From the NCBI GenBank assembly GCA_963710865.1, contig CAVQBR010000002.1:1674001-1738000 (forward strand): a stretch of 64,000 nt of DNA. The letters run 5' to 3'. Shown here piece by piece: positions 55,567 to 63,477 of the stretch (position 1 is its first letter; each line of letters begins with the position of its first letter). The position numbers and the translations under genes are program-made. The notes under the pieces are model-generated. The model was given only the letters and a program-made list of their open reading frames with translations, had not been told where the DNA came from and searched no databases. Source of the stretch: PRDV01 sp963710865. GTDB lineage: Bacteria; Babelota; Babeliae; Babelales; Babelaceae.

Positions 55567-55663
55567 CCTTTTTACGGGCACAAAAAGAGGAATTAAATCG
55601 ATAATCGCCTATGGCATTGCGCTCGATGGCAAAGATCTGTATATCAAAGAACTGTGGGTCTAA
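55567..55663 (+). pseudogene. C-terminal remnant of an AAA-ATPase-like/PDDEXK_9 gene
   Basis: One frame reads GIKSIIAYGIALDGKDLYIK followed by ELWV and a stop at 55661-55663. This matches the last residues of the family (compare SVAFGISCEGRKVFIK at the end of the gene at 8-1666). Nothing recognisable of the ATPase or nuclease core remains upstream. The remnant overlaps the 3' end of ftsW by four bases. It shows that a second copy of the family once stood at the right edge of the array. Confidence 0.7.
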
Positions 55664-56778
55664 TATAAAATGTGCTGTTCTTCTTCAGAATAGACAAAGT
55701 TAATAATCAATCCAAGCATCACAATATTACATAAGAGTGCAGAAAGACCATAACTAATAAAGGGGAGGCCTAACCCCTTTGTAGGAACAAGACCGGTCGC
55801 CACGAATAAATTGATGAGCGCTTGAAGGCTTGTAAGAAGTACATAGCCCGTTGTCGCATAATAGCTAAAAGGATCTTTAAGCGAACTTGCAAGCTTGAGC
55901 CCCGTATACAAAAAGAGAATAAAGAGCAGTATAAGCATGCCAGCACCGACAAAGCCTGTTTCTTCTGCAATGATTGAGAAGATGAAATCTGTATGCTGCA
56001 TCGGTAAATAGAAATACTTCTGCTTTGACTGAGCAATCCCAACCCCGGTAAGATTGCCAGATCCAATCGCGATAAGAGATTGAATTATTTGAAACCCAGC
56101 CCCTTGGGGATCTTCCCAGGGGTTTAAGAAGGTGAGTACTCGCTGTACCCGATAGGGCTTTAAATATACCAGGAACCCGATCACAGGGAGCAAGCTACTG
56201 AGGGTAATAAGGAGATGCTTTGCTTTACAATGCGCTATAAAGAACAAAAGAAAGCTCGTAATACAGAGGGTAAGAGCTTGCCCAAAATCGGGCTGTTTTA
56301 AAAGAAAGAGAGCGGTAATAACCATAATACTTAAGAGGGGAAGATATCCTTGGGTAAGCGACGTAACTCGATATTTCTTTTTGGCGAGTAAGTAACTGAG
56401 ATACACAATAAAAGCCATTTTCAAAGCTTCACTCGGTTGAAACCCAAAACCCGCAATATAAATCCATCGATGAGATCCATGAATAGAAGTTCCCAAGCCA
56501 GGAATAAAGGTCAGCGCTGTTAAAAAGAGAGTTCCGCAGAATATCAGGGGGATAAAACGCTTAATAAGATCAAGTGGGAGATAGCGAGCAATGATAGCAC
56601 CGACAACACCCAAGAGAAAGCCCGCTACTTGCTTGCGCAAATAATAATCGGCACAACCCAGTCTCTCAAGAGCATAGACTGAACTTGAGGAGTAAATAAA
56701 TATCATTCCGACCATGATGCAGACCATGACCACGGAAATAAATGAATAGACAGTCGATTGTTTTTGTGTTTCTTCCAT
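55660..56778 (-). CDS. ftsW: FtsW/RodA/SpoVE-family peptidoglycan polymerase (SEDS), FtsW-type
   Basis: The SEDS-family membrane protein polymerises lipid II glycan strands at the division site with a partner class B PBP. I prefer ATG 56778 (372 aa) because AGAAGGGA lies just before it; an ATG seven codons upstream has no ribosome site. About ten hydrophobic segments are visible. Family motifs include GFQPSEALKMAFIVYL, a GFQIIQSLIAIGSG loop and QHTDFIFSIIAEETGFVG, whose Asp corresponds to the catalytic residue. The C-terminal LPFISYGLSALL is the usual PFxSYGGS with Leu and Ala variants. No murG, mraY or ftsI lies beside it, unlike the canonical dcw cluster, though murD follows 3 kb away on the same strand. 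Confidence 0.93.
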   Translation of the reverse strand: MEETQKQSTVYSFISVVMVCIMVGMIFIYSSSSVYALERLGCADYYLRKQVAGFLLGVVGAIIARYLPLDLIKRFIPLIFCGTLFLTALTFIPGLGTSIHGSHRWIYIAGFGFQPSEALKMAFIVYLSYLLAKKKYRVTSLTQGYLPLLSIMVITALFLLKQPDFGQALTLCITSFLLFFIAHCKAKHLLITLSSLLPVIGFLVYLKPYRVQRVLTFLNPWEDPQGAGFQIIQSLIAIGSGNLTGVGIAQSKQKYFYLPMQHTDFIFSIIAEETGFVGAGMLILLFILFLYTGLKLASSLKDPFSYYATTGYVLLTSLQALINLFVATGLVPTKGLGLPFISYGLSALLCNIVMLGLIINFVYSEEEQHILY

Positions 56779-56799
56779 GCATTTTCCCTTCTCTATCAT

Positions 56800-57030
56800 A
56801 AGCGTAGAACTATCTATCTAAAAGTCAACTTTTTGTTTGATGAATGAGCGATCGATTTGGATGATTCTGACCAAAAAAAAGACGATCGTCTGGCTGTTTA
56901 AGTAGGAATCCCCGGCACTGCCTCGAGCTATAAGTTCTCTGAAAGCGTAAAAATAACAGAGAAGGCTTATGGCGCATCTCATACTTGCTAATACGTCAAT
57001 TTTTGACTATGCTCGATTCATGAGGATTAT
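56800..57030. other. Divergent spacer between ftsW and the recombinase gene
   Basis: This 231-base gap must hold both divergent promoters, but I cannot pick a convincing -35/-10 pair. A perfect 12-base palindrome AGACGATCGTCT (56880-56891) beside an A8 run is a possible operator or part of a terminator. Confidence 0.35.
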
Positions 57031-57924
57031 ATGGAATTAGAACATCACATTTTCGCATTTATTAATTCATTAGATATACGATCATCGTCTAAGCACACCT
57101 ACCAACGCCAACTAAAAGAGTTTGTAGGATGGTATAGAGACTCTGGGTCACCCCTGCTTGATCGGGAACAGATTCTTCAGTATAAGGACTATCTAAAAAC
57201 TAAGAGAGAACTCGCAGCATTTACTATTAGTGGCTATCTAACTGCAGTGCGGCGTTTCTTTGAATGGCTTGAGGAATCGGGCCTTCATAAAAATAGTGCC
57301 CGAGGCATTAAAGGACCTGCTCGTAAGCGGGGCTTCAGGAAAGATGCCTTGACGATTGAGCAGGCGAAGCTTATTCTCAATTCAATTAATCGAAGAACAC
57401 TGAGCGGCAAACGGGATTTTGCCCTCATTAACTTAATGATTCGTACAGGGCTACGTACCATCGAAATAGCTCGAGCATTACGAGAAGATATGAGGCAGCA
57501 GGGTGGTGAAACAGTACTCTTCATTCACGGAAAAGGAAGAGATGCCAAAGACGAACTCGTCCTCTTAACAGAATCAACCCTAGAGCCTATTACTGAGTAT
57601 CTCTCTGCTCGAGGGAGCATAAAGGATAGCGATCCTCTCTTTGCCTCCCATAGCACCAAAAACTTTGGCTGCCCATTAACTACCCGCTCAGTCTCGCGGA
57701 TTGTAAAAACGGTATTGAGAAAAGTTAATCTCGATGATTCACGACTAACAGCTCACAGCTTACGCCACACGGCAATAACGTTCAGTCTCTTAGGAGGCGC
57801 AACCCCTCAAGAAGCACGTCTCATGGCACGCCATGCAGATATCAATACAACACTGATCTATGCCCATAATATCAATCGTATCAAACAAGCCCCCGAAAAA
57901 AAGATAGATGAGCTGCTCGAGTAA
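57031..57924 (+). CDS. Tyrosine recombinase, XerC/XerD type
   Basis: The 297-residue protein has the usual size and layout of Xer recombinases: an N-terminal SAM-like core-binding domain (about 1-90; SSSKHTYQRQLKEFVGWYRD) and a catalytic domain. All catalytic residues are present: R142 in RTGLRTIE, K168 in the beta-hairpin GKGRDAKD, H242 and R245 in HSLRH, H268 in ARHAD, and nucleophile Y277 in IYAH. Xer recombinases resolve chromosome dimers at dif with FtsK. Whether this is XerC, XerD, a single-Xer system or an element integrase cannot be decided here, so no symbol is given. No dif-like site was found nearby. The ATG follows TGAGGATT. No mobile-element partner genes are beside it. Confidence 0.9.
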   Translation: MELEHHIFAFINSLDIRSSSKHTYQRQLKEFVGWYRDSGSPLLDREQILQYKDYLKTKRELAAFTISGYLTAVRRFFEWLEESGLHKNSARGIKGPARKRGFRKDALTIEQAKLILNSINRRTLSGKRDFALINLMIRTGLRTIEIARALREDMRQQGGETVLFIHGKGRDAKDELVLLTESTLEPITEYLSARGSIKDSDPLFASHSTKNFGCPLTTRSVSRIVKTVLRKVNLDDSRLTAHSLRHTAITFSLLGGATPQEARLMARHADINTTLIYAHNINRIKQAPEKKIDELLE

Positions 57925-57967
57925 CAGATGTCCTCAGCTTAAAAAGCTTATTCATTTTTGAAAAGTA

Positions 57968-57997
57968 TTGAATTTAAAACTTGATTTTGTTTATAAT
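57968..57997 (+). promoter_or_regulatory. Promoter of the small secreted-protein cluster
   Basis: TTGAAT (57968-57973), 18 bases, TATAAT (57992-57997), 39 bases before the start codon at 58037. Confidence 0.65.
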
Positions 57998-58036
57998 AAG
58001 AAATAATAAGAGAGTTTTACTTTTAAGGAGGCCAAT

Positions 58037-58711
58037 ATGAACAGCACATTTCTCTTGAGCGGCTTGGCGTTTCTCATCATGGCTGCTTCTGATATGCATT
58101 GCATCGAACAGATTCATAACATCCAGTTTTCACAGGTACGCAACGAAGAAGAACGCAAACAGAAAGAGGTTGGACATCTAGAACGCAGAGAGCCTCGAGC
58201 TTTCTCCACTCCTGAGCGCCATGACGTACTTACTCACATGCAAACTCCATTAAGGGGCCCCGCATCGACTCAAAGAAGAGCTATTCCACAACTGCGTGTT
58301 CCCGAACCAAGACTTACTCAGACACAGCCCGTGCCAACTGTACCAGTTCCGGCACCAACAAACACTCAAGGCCCTGGAGCACCTGCGCCAGATATCGCAC
58401 TCCCATCTGCACCTGCTGCACCAGCAGCTCCCATAAATCGCGGCTTGCAAGGTCCTAACAAAAGTGCGAGGCCAAATATAACGATTGCTCAAGCTCTAGC
58501 ACCGCTTGAGCAGCCGAGGCTCGATGCCTCAGTTTCGCTTTTACCCCAAGCACTAGCCCCACTACCAGGGGAACCACTATCTATAACACCAAAGGAAACT
58601 ACACCGGTACCGGAGTTAACTGGTGCAGCTGCATCTTCCAAACCTGAAGCAACAGCTCCAGCAAATCAAGCTCCCACAGAAGAACGAGGAAAATCTGAAA
58701 CCCCACACTAA
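58037..58711 (+). CDS. Secreted Pro/Ala-rich protein of unknown function
   Basis: I do not recognise a family for this 224-residue protein. A signal peptide (MNSTFLLSGLAFLIMAASDM) is followed by a charged stretch (about 28-60) rich in Glu, Arg and Lys, and then a long Pro-, Ala- and Thr-rich, probably unstructured region (about 65-215; VPTVPVPAPTNTQGPGAPAP). A Cys just after the hydrophobic core does not sit in a clear lipobox. The gene has a strong ribosome site (TAAGGAGG) and a promoter 40-70 bases upstream, and is followed after 18 bases by another small secreted protein, so the three genes here may form one transcript. A cell-surface linker or periplasmic spacer is a guess. Confidence 0.75.
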   Translation: MNSTFLLSGLAFLIMAASDMHCIEQIHNIQFSQVRNEEERKQKEVGHLERREPRAFSTPERHDVLTHMQTPLRGPASTQRRAIPQLRVPEPRLTQTQPVPTVPVPAPTNTQGPGAPAPDIALPSAPAAPAAPINRGLQGPNKSARPNITIAQALAPLEQPRLDASVSLLPQALAPLPGEPLSITPKETTPVPELTGAAASSKPEATAPANQAPTEERGKSETPH

Positions 58712-58729
58712 GTTTTAAGGAGAGATACC

Positions 58730-59035
58730 ATGAAGTCAATTTGTACATTGTTTACTCTGTTGATATTAAGTAGTCCATTCTTTGATGTTGATGCTCGTGG
58801 TAGCTCCAAAAAAGGTTCCCCTGCAAAACAGAGGGCCCAACGAGCGAGAGAACGAGGGAGGGATACCGCCATACTCTCTTGGTGGAACGAAGGGGCTTGG
58901 CAACCAGGGTCGCATACAGCTCCACAATCAGCCTGGTTGGCGAGACATTCGCAATCACCAGAGCCCAGCATAACAGCTCACCCGCCTACGAAATCTTCCG
59001 AAGAAACACCTGAACGAACTAAAATGCAAAAATAG
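58730..59035 (+). CDS. Small secreted basic protein sharing its head with the Gly/His-rich protein
   Basis: The 101-residue protein has a signal peptide ending in FFDVDARG and an Arg/Lys-rich middle (KQRAQRARERGRD), then a Ser/Pro-rich tail. The first 25 residues and the ribosome site (TTAAGGAGA) are clearly related to those of the next gene (FDIDARG), while the rest is not, so the two share a duplicated head. No family is recognised. Several other frames are open across this region, but only this one has the ribosome site and signal peptide. Function unknown. Confidence 0.65.
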   Translation: MKSICTLFTLLILSSPFFDVDARGSSKKGSPAKQRAQRARERGRDTAILSWWNEGAWQPGSHTAPQSAWLARHSQSPEPSITAHPPTKSSEETPERTKMQK

Positions 59036-59119
59036 CCAAAAAATCCATTGATTTAAGCTAGCGGCAATCTGAACAAAAATGAGGCAAGGCATAATCCTCT
59101 TTTATTAAGGAGAAGTATC

Positions 59120-59731
59120 ATGAAATCACGTTCTACAATTATTATCCTGTTGACGTTCATAATTGGGTCATTCCTCCCTTTTGATATTGATGCTCGCGGA
59201 GGGCATGGCGGAGGCCATCGAGGTGGCGGTGGACACCGAGGTGGAGGCCATAGAGGCGGACATGCCGGCCATAGAAATGGTCATCGCGGCAATCATGGAC
59301 ATAAAGGACACAATCATCGAGGAAACCATAGGAATCATCCAGGTCATAGGGGCGGAAGAGGCCATCATAATGGACACAATAGAGGACGAGGCCACAGGCA
59401 TTATGGCCATCGAGGTGGCAGATGGGGTGGCGGCTGGGGAGGCTGGGGATGGAACGGATATTGGGACGGCTATTGGGCAGGTCCGGGGTATGTCAATGGA
59501 TGGGGGCCCGGAATAGATACATCAGTTTCCATTGATAACTCATCCGTAGTGGCTGCTGGTTCACCAGCATATCACTGCACATTCTATGATGCTCAGGGGA
59601 CAAAGCTCGGCAGTCAAGGGACGGATGATATCGATAGCTTGCTGTCAACGGTTCCCTCTACGGTACCAGGAGGATCTACCTGCACCTGTTATGACAGAAA
59701 TGGAACGATGATTAAACGTTCAGTTAATTAA
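59120..59731 (+). CDS. Secreted Gly/His-rich protein, possible metal binder
   Basis: The 203-residue protein carries a signal peptide (about 1-26, ending PFDIDARG) and then about 75 residues made of Gly, His, Arg and Asn repeats (HRGGGGHRGGGHRGGHAGHR). A Gly/Trp/Tyr-rich turn region (GGWGGWGWNGYWDGYW) follows, and a C-terminal part (about 140-203) has three Cys residues (YHCTFYDAQG, STCTCYDRNG). His-rich secreted segments often bind Ni, Zn or Cu, which is an inference. The globular tail could be disulfide-bonded. A ribosome site TTAAGGAGAAG precedes the ATG. The repeat DNA leaves other frames open by composition only. It is probably the last gene before a bidirectional terminator. Confidence 0.75.
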   Translation: MKSRSTIIILLTFIIGSFLPFDIDARGGHGGGHRGGGGHRGGGHRGGHAGHRNGHRGNHGHKGHNHRGNHRNHPGHRGGRGHHNGHNRGRGHRHYGHRGGRWGGGWGGWGWNGYWDGYWAGPGYVNGWGPGIDTSVSIDNSSVVAAGSPAYHCTFYDAQGTKLGSQGTDDIDSLLSTVPSTVPGGSTCTCYDRNGTMIKRSVN

Positions 59732-59738
59732 AGGTAAT

Positions 59739-59762
59739 GAGGAAGCTTTAACGAGCTTCCTC
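59739..59762. terminator. Bidirectional terminator between the Gly/His-rich gene and murD
   Basis: A perfect 9-bp stem GAGGAAGCT/AGCTTCCTC with a 6-base loop, followed by TTTC on the + strand. It overlaps the last codons of murD, whose stop lies in the loop region. Confidence 0.7.
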
Positions 59763-61076
59763 TTTCAATTCGTTTACCAGCTCTTTAAACACTTCACCAC
59801 GGTGAGCATAATGCTTGTAGAAATCGTAACTTGCTCCTGAAGGAGAAAAGAGAATCCTGTCACCCGGCTGGGCTCGATCAAGGCAGGACTGGAATGCTTC
59901 TTCGAGAGTATAACAGCGATAAGCAGAAACACCTGAATTCTTGCACGCTTCATAGAGTGTATCAGCTTCAGCTCCAAAACAGGTGATAGATTGCACCTTA
60001 TTTTTAAATGCGGGTATAAAAGCGCCTCGATCAACTCCTTTGCCAAGCCCTCCGAGCATCAAATGTATGGGTGCTGGTTGTAAGGCCTCAACTGCAGCAA
60101 GGCTGGACTGGGGAATGGTCGACTTTGAATCATTGTAAAAGGCAATCCCTCGGTAGGTTCCAAGTGATTCAAGTCTATGAGCGGGGATAGTAAGATCAGA
60201 AAACGAAAGAAGCGAAGGGGAAATCCCAAGCATATCGCATATTGCTACTATCATGAGCCAATTTTCTTTGTAAGAGAGCTGTGGAAGCTTTTCAAAATCA
60301 ATAAGGGATGAAGAGGTCCCGTTTTTTTGTTTTATAATGACGTTCTCTACTAAACTATACAGCGTATCCTCTGGTCCAAGCTTATCTGTACCCCCTGCTG
60401 AGAAAAATGAAAGAGGGCGATCGGTAAGCTCTCTTATTCGATCCTTAAGTGCAAGGGGAAGGAGCGCTTGCTGGTGATCCTGTTGAGAGTGGAGTATCTT
60501 ATATTTTGCTAAGAAATACTGGTCGAAGGTACCATGCCTATCTAAATGATTCGGGTATAGATTTGTAATAAGAGCAATATCAGGTACAAAACGTGTCGCA
60601 CGTTCAAGCTGAAAGCTTGAGAGTTCGAGCAAGCCATAGGTAGCATCATGCCCGATAAGATCAAGCATGCCGGTACCAATGTTGCCCCCCGTAGCGAGTG
60701 AAATTCCGTTATGTCCAAGAATCTGTGACAGCAAATGCACCGTGGAGGTTTTACCGACAGTTCCCGTAACAGCAATAAGCTTATTCTTCCAGGCATCAGC
60801 AAAGAGATCGAGTTCTTCTACGAATGCATGCTTCGTAAGAAGATCTGGGGGAAGAGCAATTCCTGGACTTGGTACAATATATTCATGAGAGTTAAAAAAA
60901 GCATCTCTTTCACTATCATGAAAATAACTGATGCCTAAGCTTTCAAGCCACATACGCTCCTCATCAGAAGGCTTACGTGCATCCATAACCGAAAGTGAAA
61001 AGCCTCGAGCATGCAGAAATCTCAACACTGATGTGCCTACAACACCAAGACCCCAGACACCGTAGTTTCTTTTCAC
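59748..61076 (-). CDS. murD: UDP-N-acetylmuramoyl-L-alanine--D-glutamate ligase
   Basis: MurD adds D-Glu to UDP-MurNAc-L-Ala in the cytoplasm, the second amino-acid step of peptidoglycan precursor synthesis, using ATP. The N-terminal Rossmann part begins YGVWGLGVVGTSVL. The ATP loop is VTGTVGKTST (Val where GTNGKT is usual). NHLDRHGTFDQYFLAKYKI, FYNDSKSTIPQSSLAAVEAL, GGLGKGVDRGAF and LFSPSGASYDFYKHYAHRGE are the standard Mur-ligase motifs of the central and C-terminal domains. I place the start at GTG 61076 (442 aa, close to the family length), which has ATGGAG just before it. The frame is open 48 codons further to a TTG at 61220, with a CPLC-containing stretch of no known MurD function. A lone murD, away from other mur genes, suggests a dispersed pathway. 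Confidence 0.93.
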   Translation of the reverse strand: MKRNYGVWGLGVVGTSVLRFLHARGFSLSVMDARKPSDEERMWLESLGISYFHDSERDAFFNSHEYIVPSPGIALPPDLLTKHAFVEELDLFADAWKNKLIAVTGTVGKTSTVHLLSQILGHNGISLATGGNIGTGMLDLIGHDATYGLLELSSFQLERATRFVPDIALITNLYPNHLDRHGTFDQYFLAKYKILHSQQDHQQALLPLALKDRIRELTDRPLSFFSAGGTDKLGPEDTLYSLVENVIIKQKNGTSSSLIDFEKLPQLSYKENWLMIVAICDMLGISPSLLSFSDLTIPAHRLESLGTYRGIAFYNDSKSTIPQSSLAAVEALQPAPIHLMLGGLGKGVDRGAFIPAFKNKVQSITCFGAEADTLYEACKNSGVSAYRCYTLEEAFQSCLDRAQPGDRILFSPSGASYDFYKHYAHRGEVFKELVNELKEEAR

Positions 61077-61284
61077 CAGATCTCCATAGTTAATAGCTCT
61101 CTTCTTAGTATAGCAAAGCGGGCAAAAAGACAAATCGCCCCGTTGTTCAACAAGTACCGAACGCTCCAGCATGCCTCGCTGAATGAGGCGATCAAAAACA
61201 CTTTTGCAATAGATTTGCAATGCAGGCCGTCTCGCTATACACTGATAAGAATGAAGTTTCTTCCAGTTACCTCAAGGACCTGAC

Positions 61285-62316
61285 ATGACCTATCGTTTTC
61301 TTTTTATAACGCTGTTTGTTACATTGCTGCCTGTTTCATTCATCGCAGGTGAATCATATTATGAAAAAGGGCGCTCCGATGGCAGCGAGCTTGCTCAACA
61401 TATCTACTCCCTCCTCGTAAAAAAGACGATATGCTTGCGAGGGGGCACAGATGGAACAGCTGCATTACGGGATTTTCTTGAAAGAGAGCCAAAGGACACA
61501 GACAGGCATGCAGCAATTTTCAAAGAATTTAAAGCATATTATACCGGGTTTCATGAAGCATTCACCCAGTTGATGAATGAAGAACTCTACCAATCAGCCT
61601 ATCTCAAACCAGCTTTAAAAGAGTGGATAACAACCCTCTATAAAATGACCTGTGAGATCTGTCACAGTGCGATGCATGCTGACACATTCGACGCAGCTGA
61701 TCGGAAGCAATGCGCTCTCATGAAGAAGAATATCAGTAGTTTTCTTATTCATACACGACCAGCACTTCAACTTCCAACAGAAGACATCGTCGTACCGGTA
61801 CCTACAAGTCCTTTTTACCTTCAGGGTCAAATAACAGGACGTTCTCTCTCTTTAAAGCTCGTGCAAGCTTGCGCAGCCTATAAACACCTCTCTCAGATAC
61901 GAGAAGAGTTTCTTGATCGCCTTCAAGAGCCCCTTATCAATAAAGATAGTTCAACAGAAGAGCACAAACAAGCATTTAAGGATTTAAAGCAGTTTTTTGT
62001 AGGCCTTAAGGAACAATTTATGGGGTATACCACAAGTTCAGTTGAAGCTACTTGTAGGGCTCACCATCTGCCAGAAAACTTAATAGAGCTGTGCAAACTG
62101 GACCATGACTATGTATCCTCTACTACCGAGCTCATACTTGGAAGTTCCAGCATGGCTCAGATCATGCATGTTGGAACAAATCTTGTCAGATACTATGAGA
62201 GCTTAATAATGGAATATCAGGTACAGCAGAGCTCAAGTTTCGCACATATTTGCGAGTTAGCATGCTCTCTTGAGGAGATTCTTATTTTTGATGAACTGAT
62301 GGAGCAACAAGAGTAG
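61285..62316 (+). CDS. Secreted protein of unknown function, paralog 1
   Basis: The 343-residue protein has a signal peptide (MTYRFLFITLFVTLLPVSFI) and a mature part without a family I know. It looks all-helical, with paired Cys-containing helices (TCEICHSAMHADTF). Conserved blocks shared with the next gene are SYYE-(K/D)-GRSDG near residue 26, FKAYYTGF and EAFTQ near 85-95, LKEWI near 110, SFL..TRP..(L)..LP..(I)VVP with PT-P-Y near 150-180, EHKQAF-D-KQFFVGLKE near 225-240, and CRAHHLPENLI-LCK-DHDY near 255-275. The ATG follows CAAGGACC. Tandem duplication is certain. Export is likely. Function unknown, and a lineage-specific family is likely. Confidence 0.8.
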   Translation: MTYRFLFITLFVTLLPVSFIAGESYYEKGRSDGSELAQHIYSLLVKKTICLRGGTDGTAALRDFLEREPKDTDRHAAIFKEFKAYYTGFHEAFTQLMNEELYQSAYLKPALKEWITTLYKMTCEICHSAMHADTFDAADRKQCALMKKNISSFLIHTRPALQLPTEDIVVPVPTSPFYLQGQITGRSLSLKLVQACAAYKHLSQIREEFLDRLQEPLINKDSSTEEHKQAFKDLKQFFVGLKEQFMGYTTSSVEATCRAHHLPENLIELCKLDHDYVSSTTELILGSSSMAQIMHVGTNLVRYYESLIMEYQVQQSSSFAHICELACSLEEILIFDELMEQQE

Positions 62317-62458
62317 AAAGGATTTAAGAATCCGCTGTACACCTGAGTATCGGTGCTAACCCCAATAGAGATGAAACTATTTTAAATCGACTTGCACTGC
62401 GAGGCGTGTGCATATAGAATTAACAAGAAAGTTCCACTCCTTACTCAAAAGGCCCAGA

Positions 62459-63463
62459 ATGATCTATCGTTTAATTTTTTTTGTCTTACTCATTCCTGTT
62501 TCACTCCGCGCACATGAGTCATATTACGAGGATGGTCGCAGTGATGGTACCGATCTTGCTCGGCACTTACAGTCACTCATAGCAAAGGACACGGTATATT
62601 TCCACTCTGATACTGGCGCAATAATTGCATTACGTGAAACTCTCAAACGAGAGCCCGTAGGTACATACGAGCATGCAAAAGCTTTAAAAGGCTTCAAAGC
62701 ATATTATACAGGATTCTACGAAGCATTTACACAGCACGGAGAACTCGACAAAGCAGCATCTCTCAAGACTGATTTGAAAGAGTGGATACAAACGCTCTCT
62801 ACAATGACCCGCGAGATCTGCGTGAGTGGAATAAACGCAAATACATTCAATGCAGCAGACCTTCAGCAGTGCGATTGCATGAAACAAAACATCAAGAGCT
62901 TTCTTACCCGCACACGGCCAAAACTCGAACTGCCAATAGAAAATATCGTTGTTCCTATGCCTACAAATCCTTATTATATCAGGGGCCGAACGATAGGGTG
63001 CACTCTCTTGGCAAAGCTTATAGAAGAACGCGATAGGCACCCAGCTGAGATAGTGGAGAAAGAGCTTGAGCCTCTCAATGAAATTCTTCATAGCAAAGAG
63101 AGTTCAACAAGGGAGCACAAGCAAGCATTCAGTGACATGAAGCAATTTTTTGTGGGTCTGAAAGAACGGTTTATGCCCTATACGACAGCTGCTCTTGAAG
63201 CCAGTTGTCGGGCACATCATCTGCCAGAAAATTTGATTGGGCTCTGTAAGAGAGATCATGACTATATATCCGCAGCTACCCAAATCATACTTGGCAGTAC
63301 CAGTGTAGCGCAGGCAACACATGCTGGAGAGAAACTTGAGCGTTATTATGAGAGTGTACTCATGGAGGATTGGTTACGCCAGGATATCAATTTCGAAGAG
63401 CTCAACAATTTAGCATGTTCTATTGAGGATGGTCTTATTTTTGAAGAGTTTGACGAGCACTAA
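62459..63463 (+). CDS. Secreted protein of unknown function, paralog 2
   Basis: The tandem paralog of the previous gene gives 334 residues from ATG 62459 (MIYRLIFFVLLIPVSLRAHE), which aligns with the signal peptide of paralog 1. An in-frame GTG 17 codons upstream would put a charged stretch before the signal peptide and is not favoured. All shared blocks are kept, including ESYYEDGRSDG, FKAYYTGFYEAFTQ and CRAHHLPENLIGLCKRDHDY, while loops and the acidic C-terminus (EDGLIFEEFDEH) vary. The CRAHHLPENL block is the most strictly kept and is the best candidate functional site. Fifteen bases separate it from the PEBP gene, so the two may be cotranscribed. Confidence 0.8.
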   Translation: MIYRLIFFVLLIPVSLRAHESYYEDGRSDGTDLARHLQSLIAKDTVYFHSDTGAIIALRETLKREPVGTYEHAKALKGFKAYYTGFYEAFTQHGELDKAASLKTDLKEWIQTLSTMTREICVSGINANTFNAADLQQCDCMKQNIKSFLTRTRPKLELPIENIVVPMPTNPYYIRGRTIGCTLLAKLIEERDRHPAEIVEKELEPLNEILHSKESSTREHKQAFSDMKQFFVGLKERFMPYTTAALEASCRAHHLPENLIGLCKRDHDYISAATQIILGSTSVAQATHAGEKLERYYESVLMEDWLRQDINFEELNNLACSIEDGLIFEEFDEH

Positions 63464-63477
63464 GAAAGGGGGTTTAG

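Noticed and set aside
57031..57924. The tyrosine recombinase as the engine that shuffles the ankyrin array
   Set aside because: No inverted or dif-like recombination sites are visible at the head/body junctions, and the protein looks like an ordinary Xer; general homologous recombination between paralogs explains the mosaics.
59163..59516. A 117-codon open frame overlapping the Gly/His-rich gene, and a reverse-strand frame at 59168-59410
   Set aside because: Both come from the low-complexity GGC/CAT/GGA repeat composition; neither has a ribosome site, and the frame at 59120 has a signal peptide and good start.
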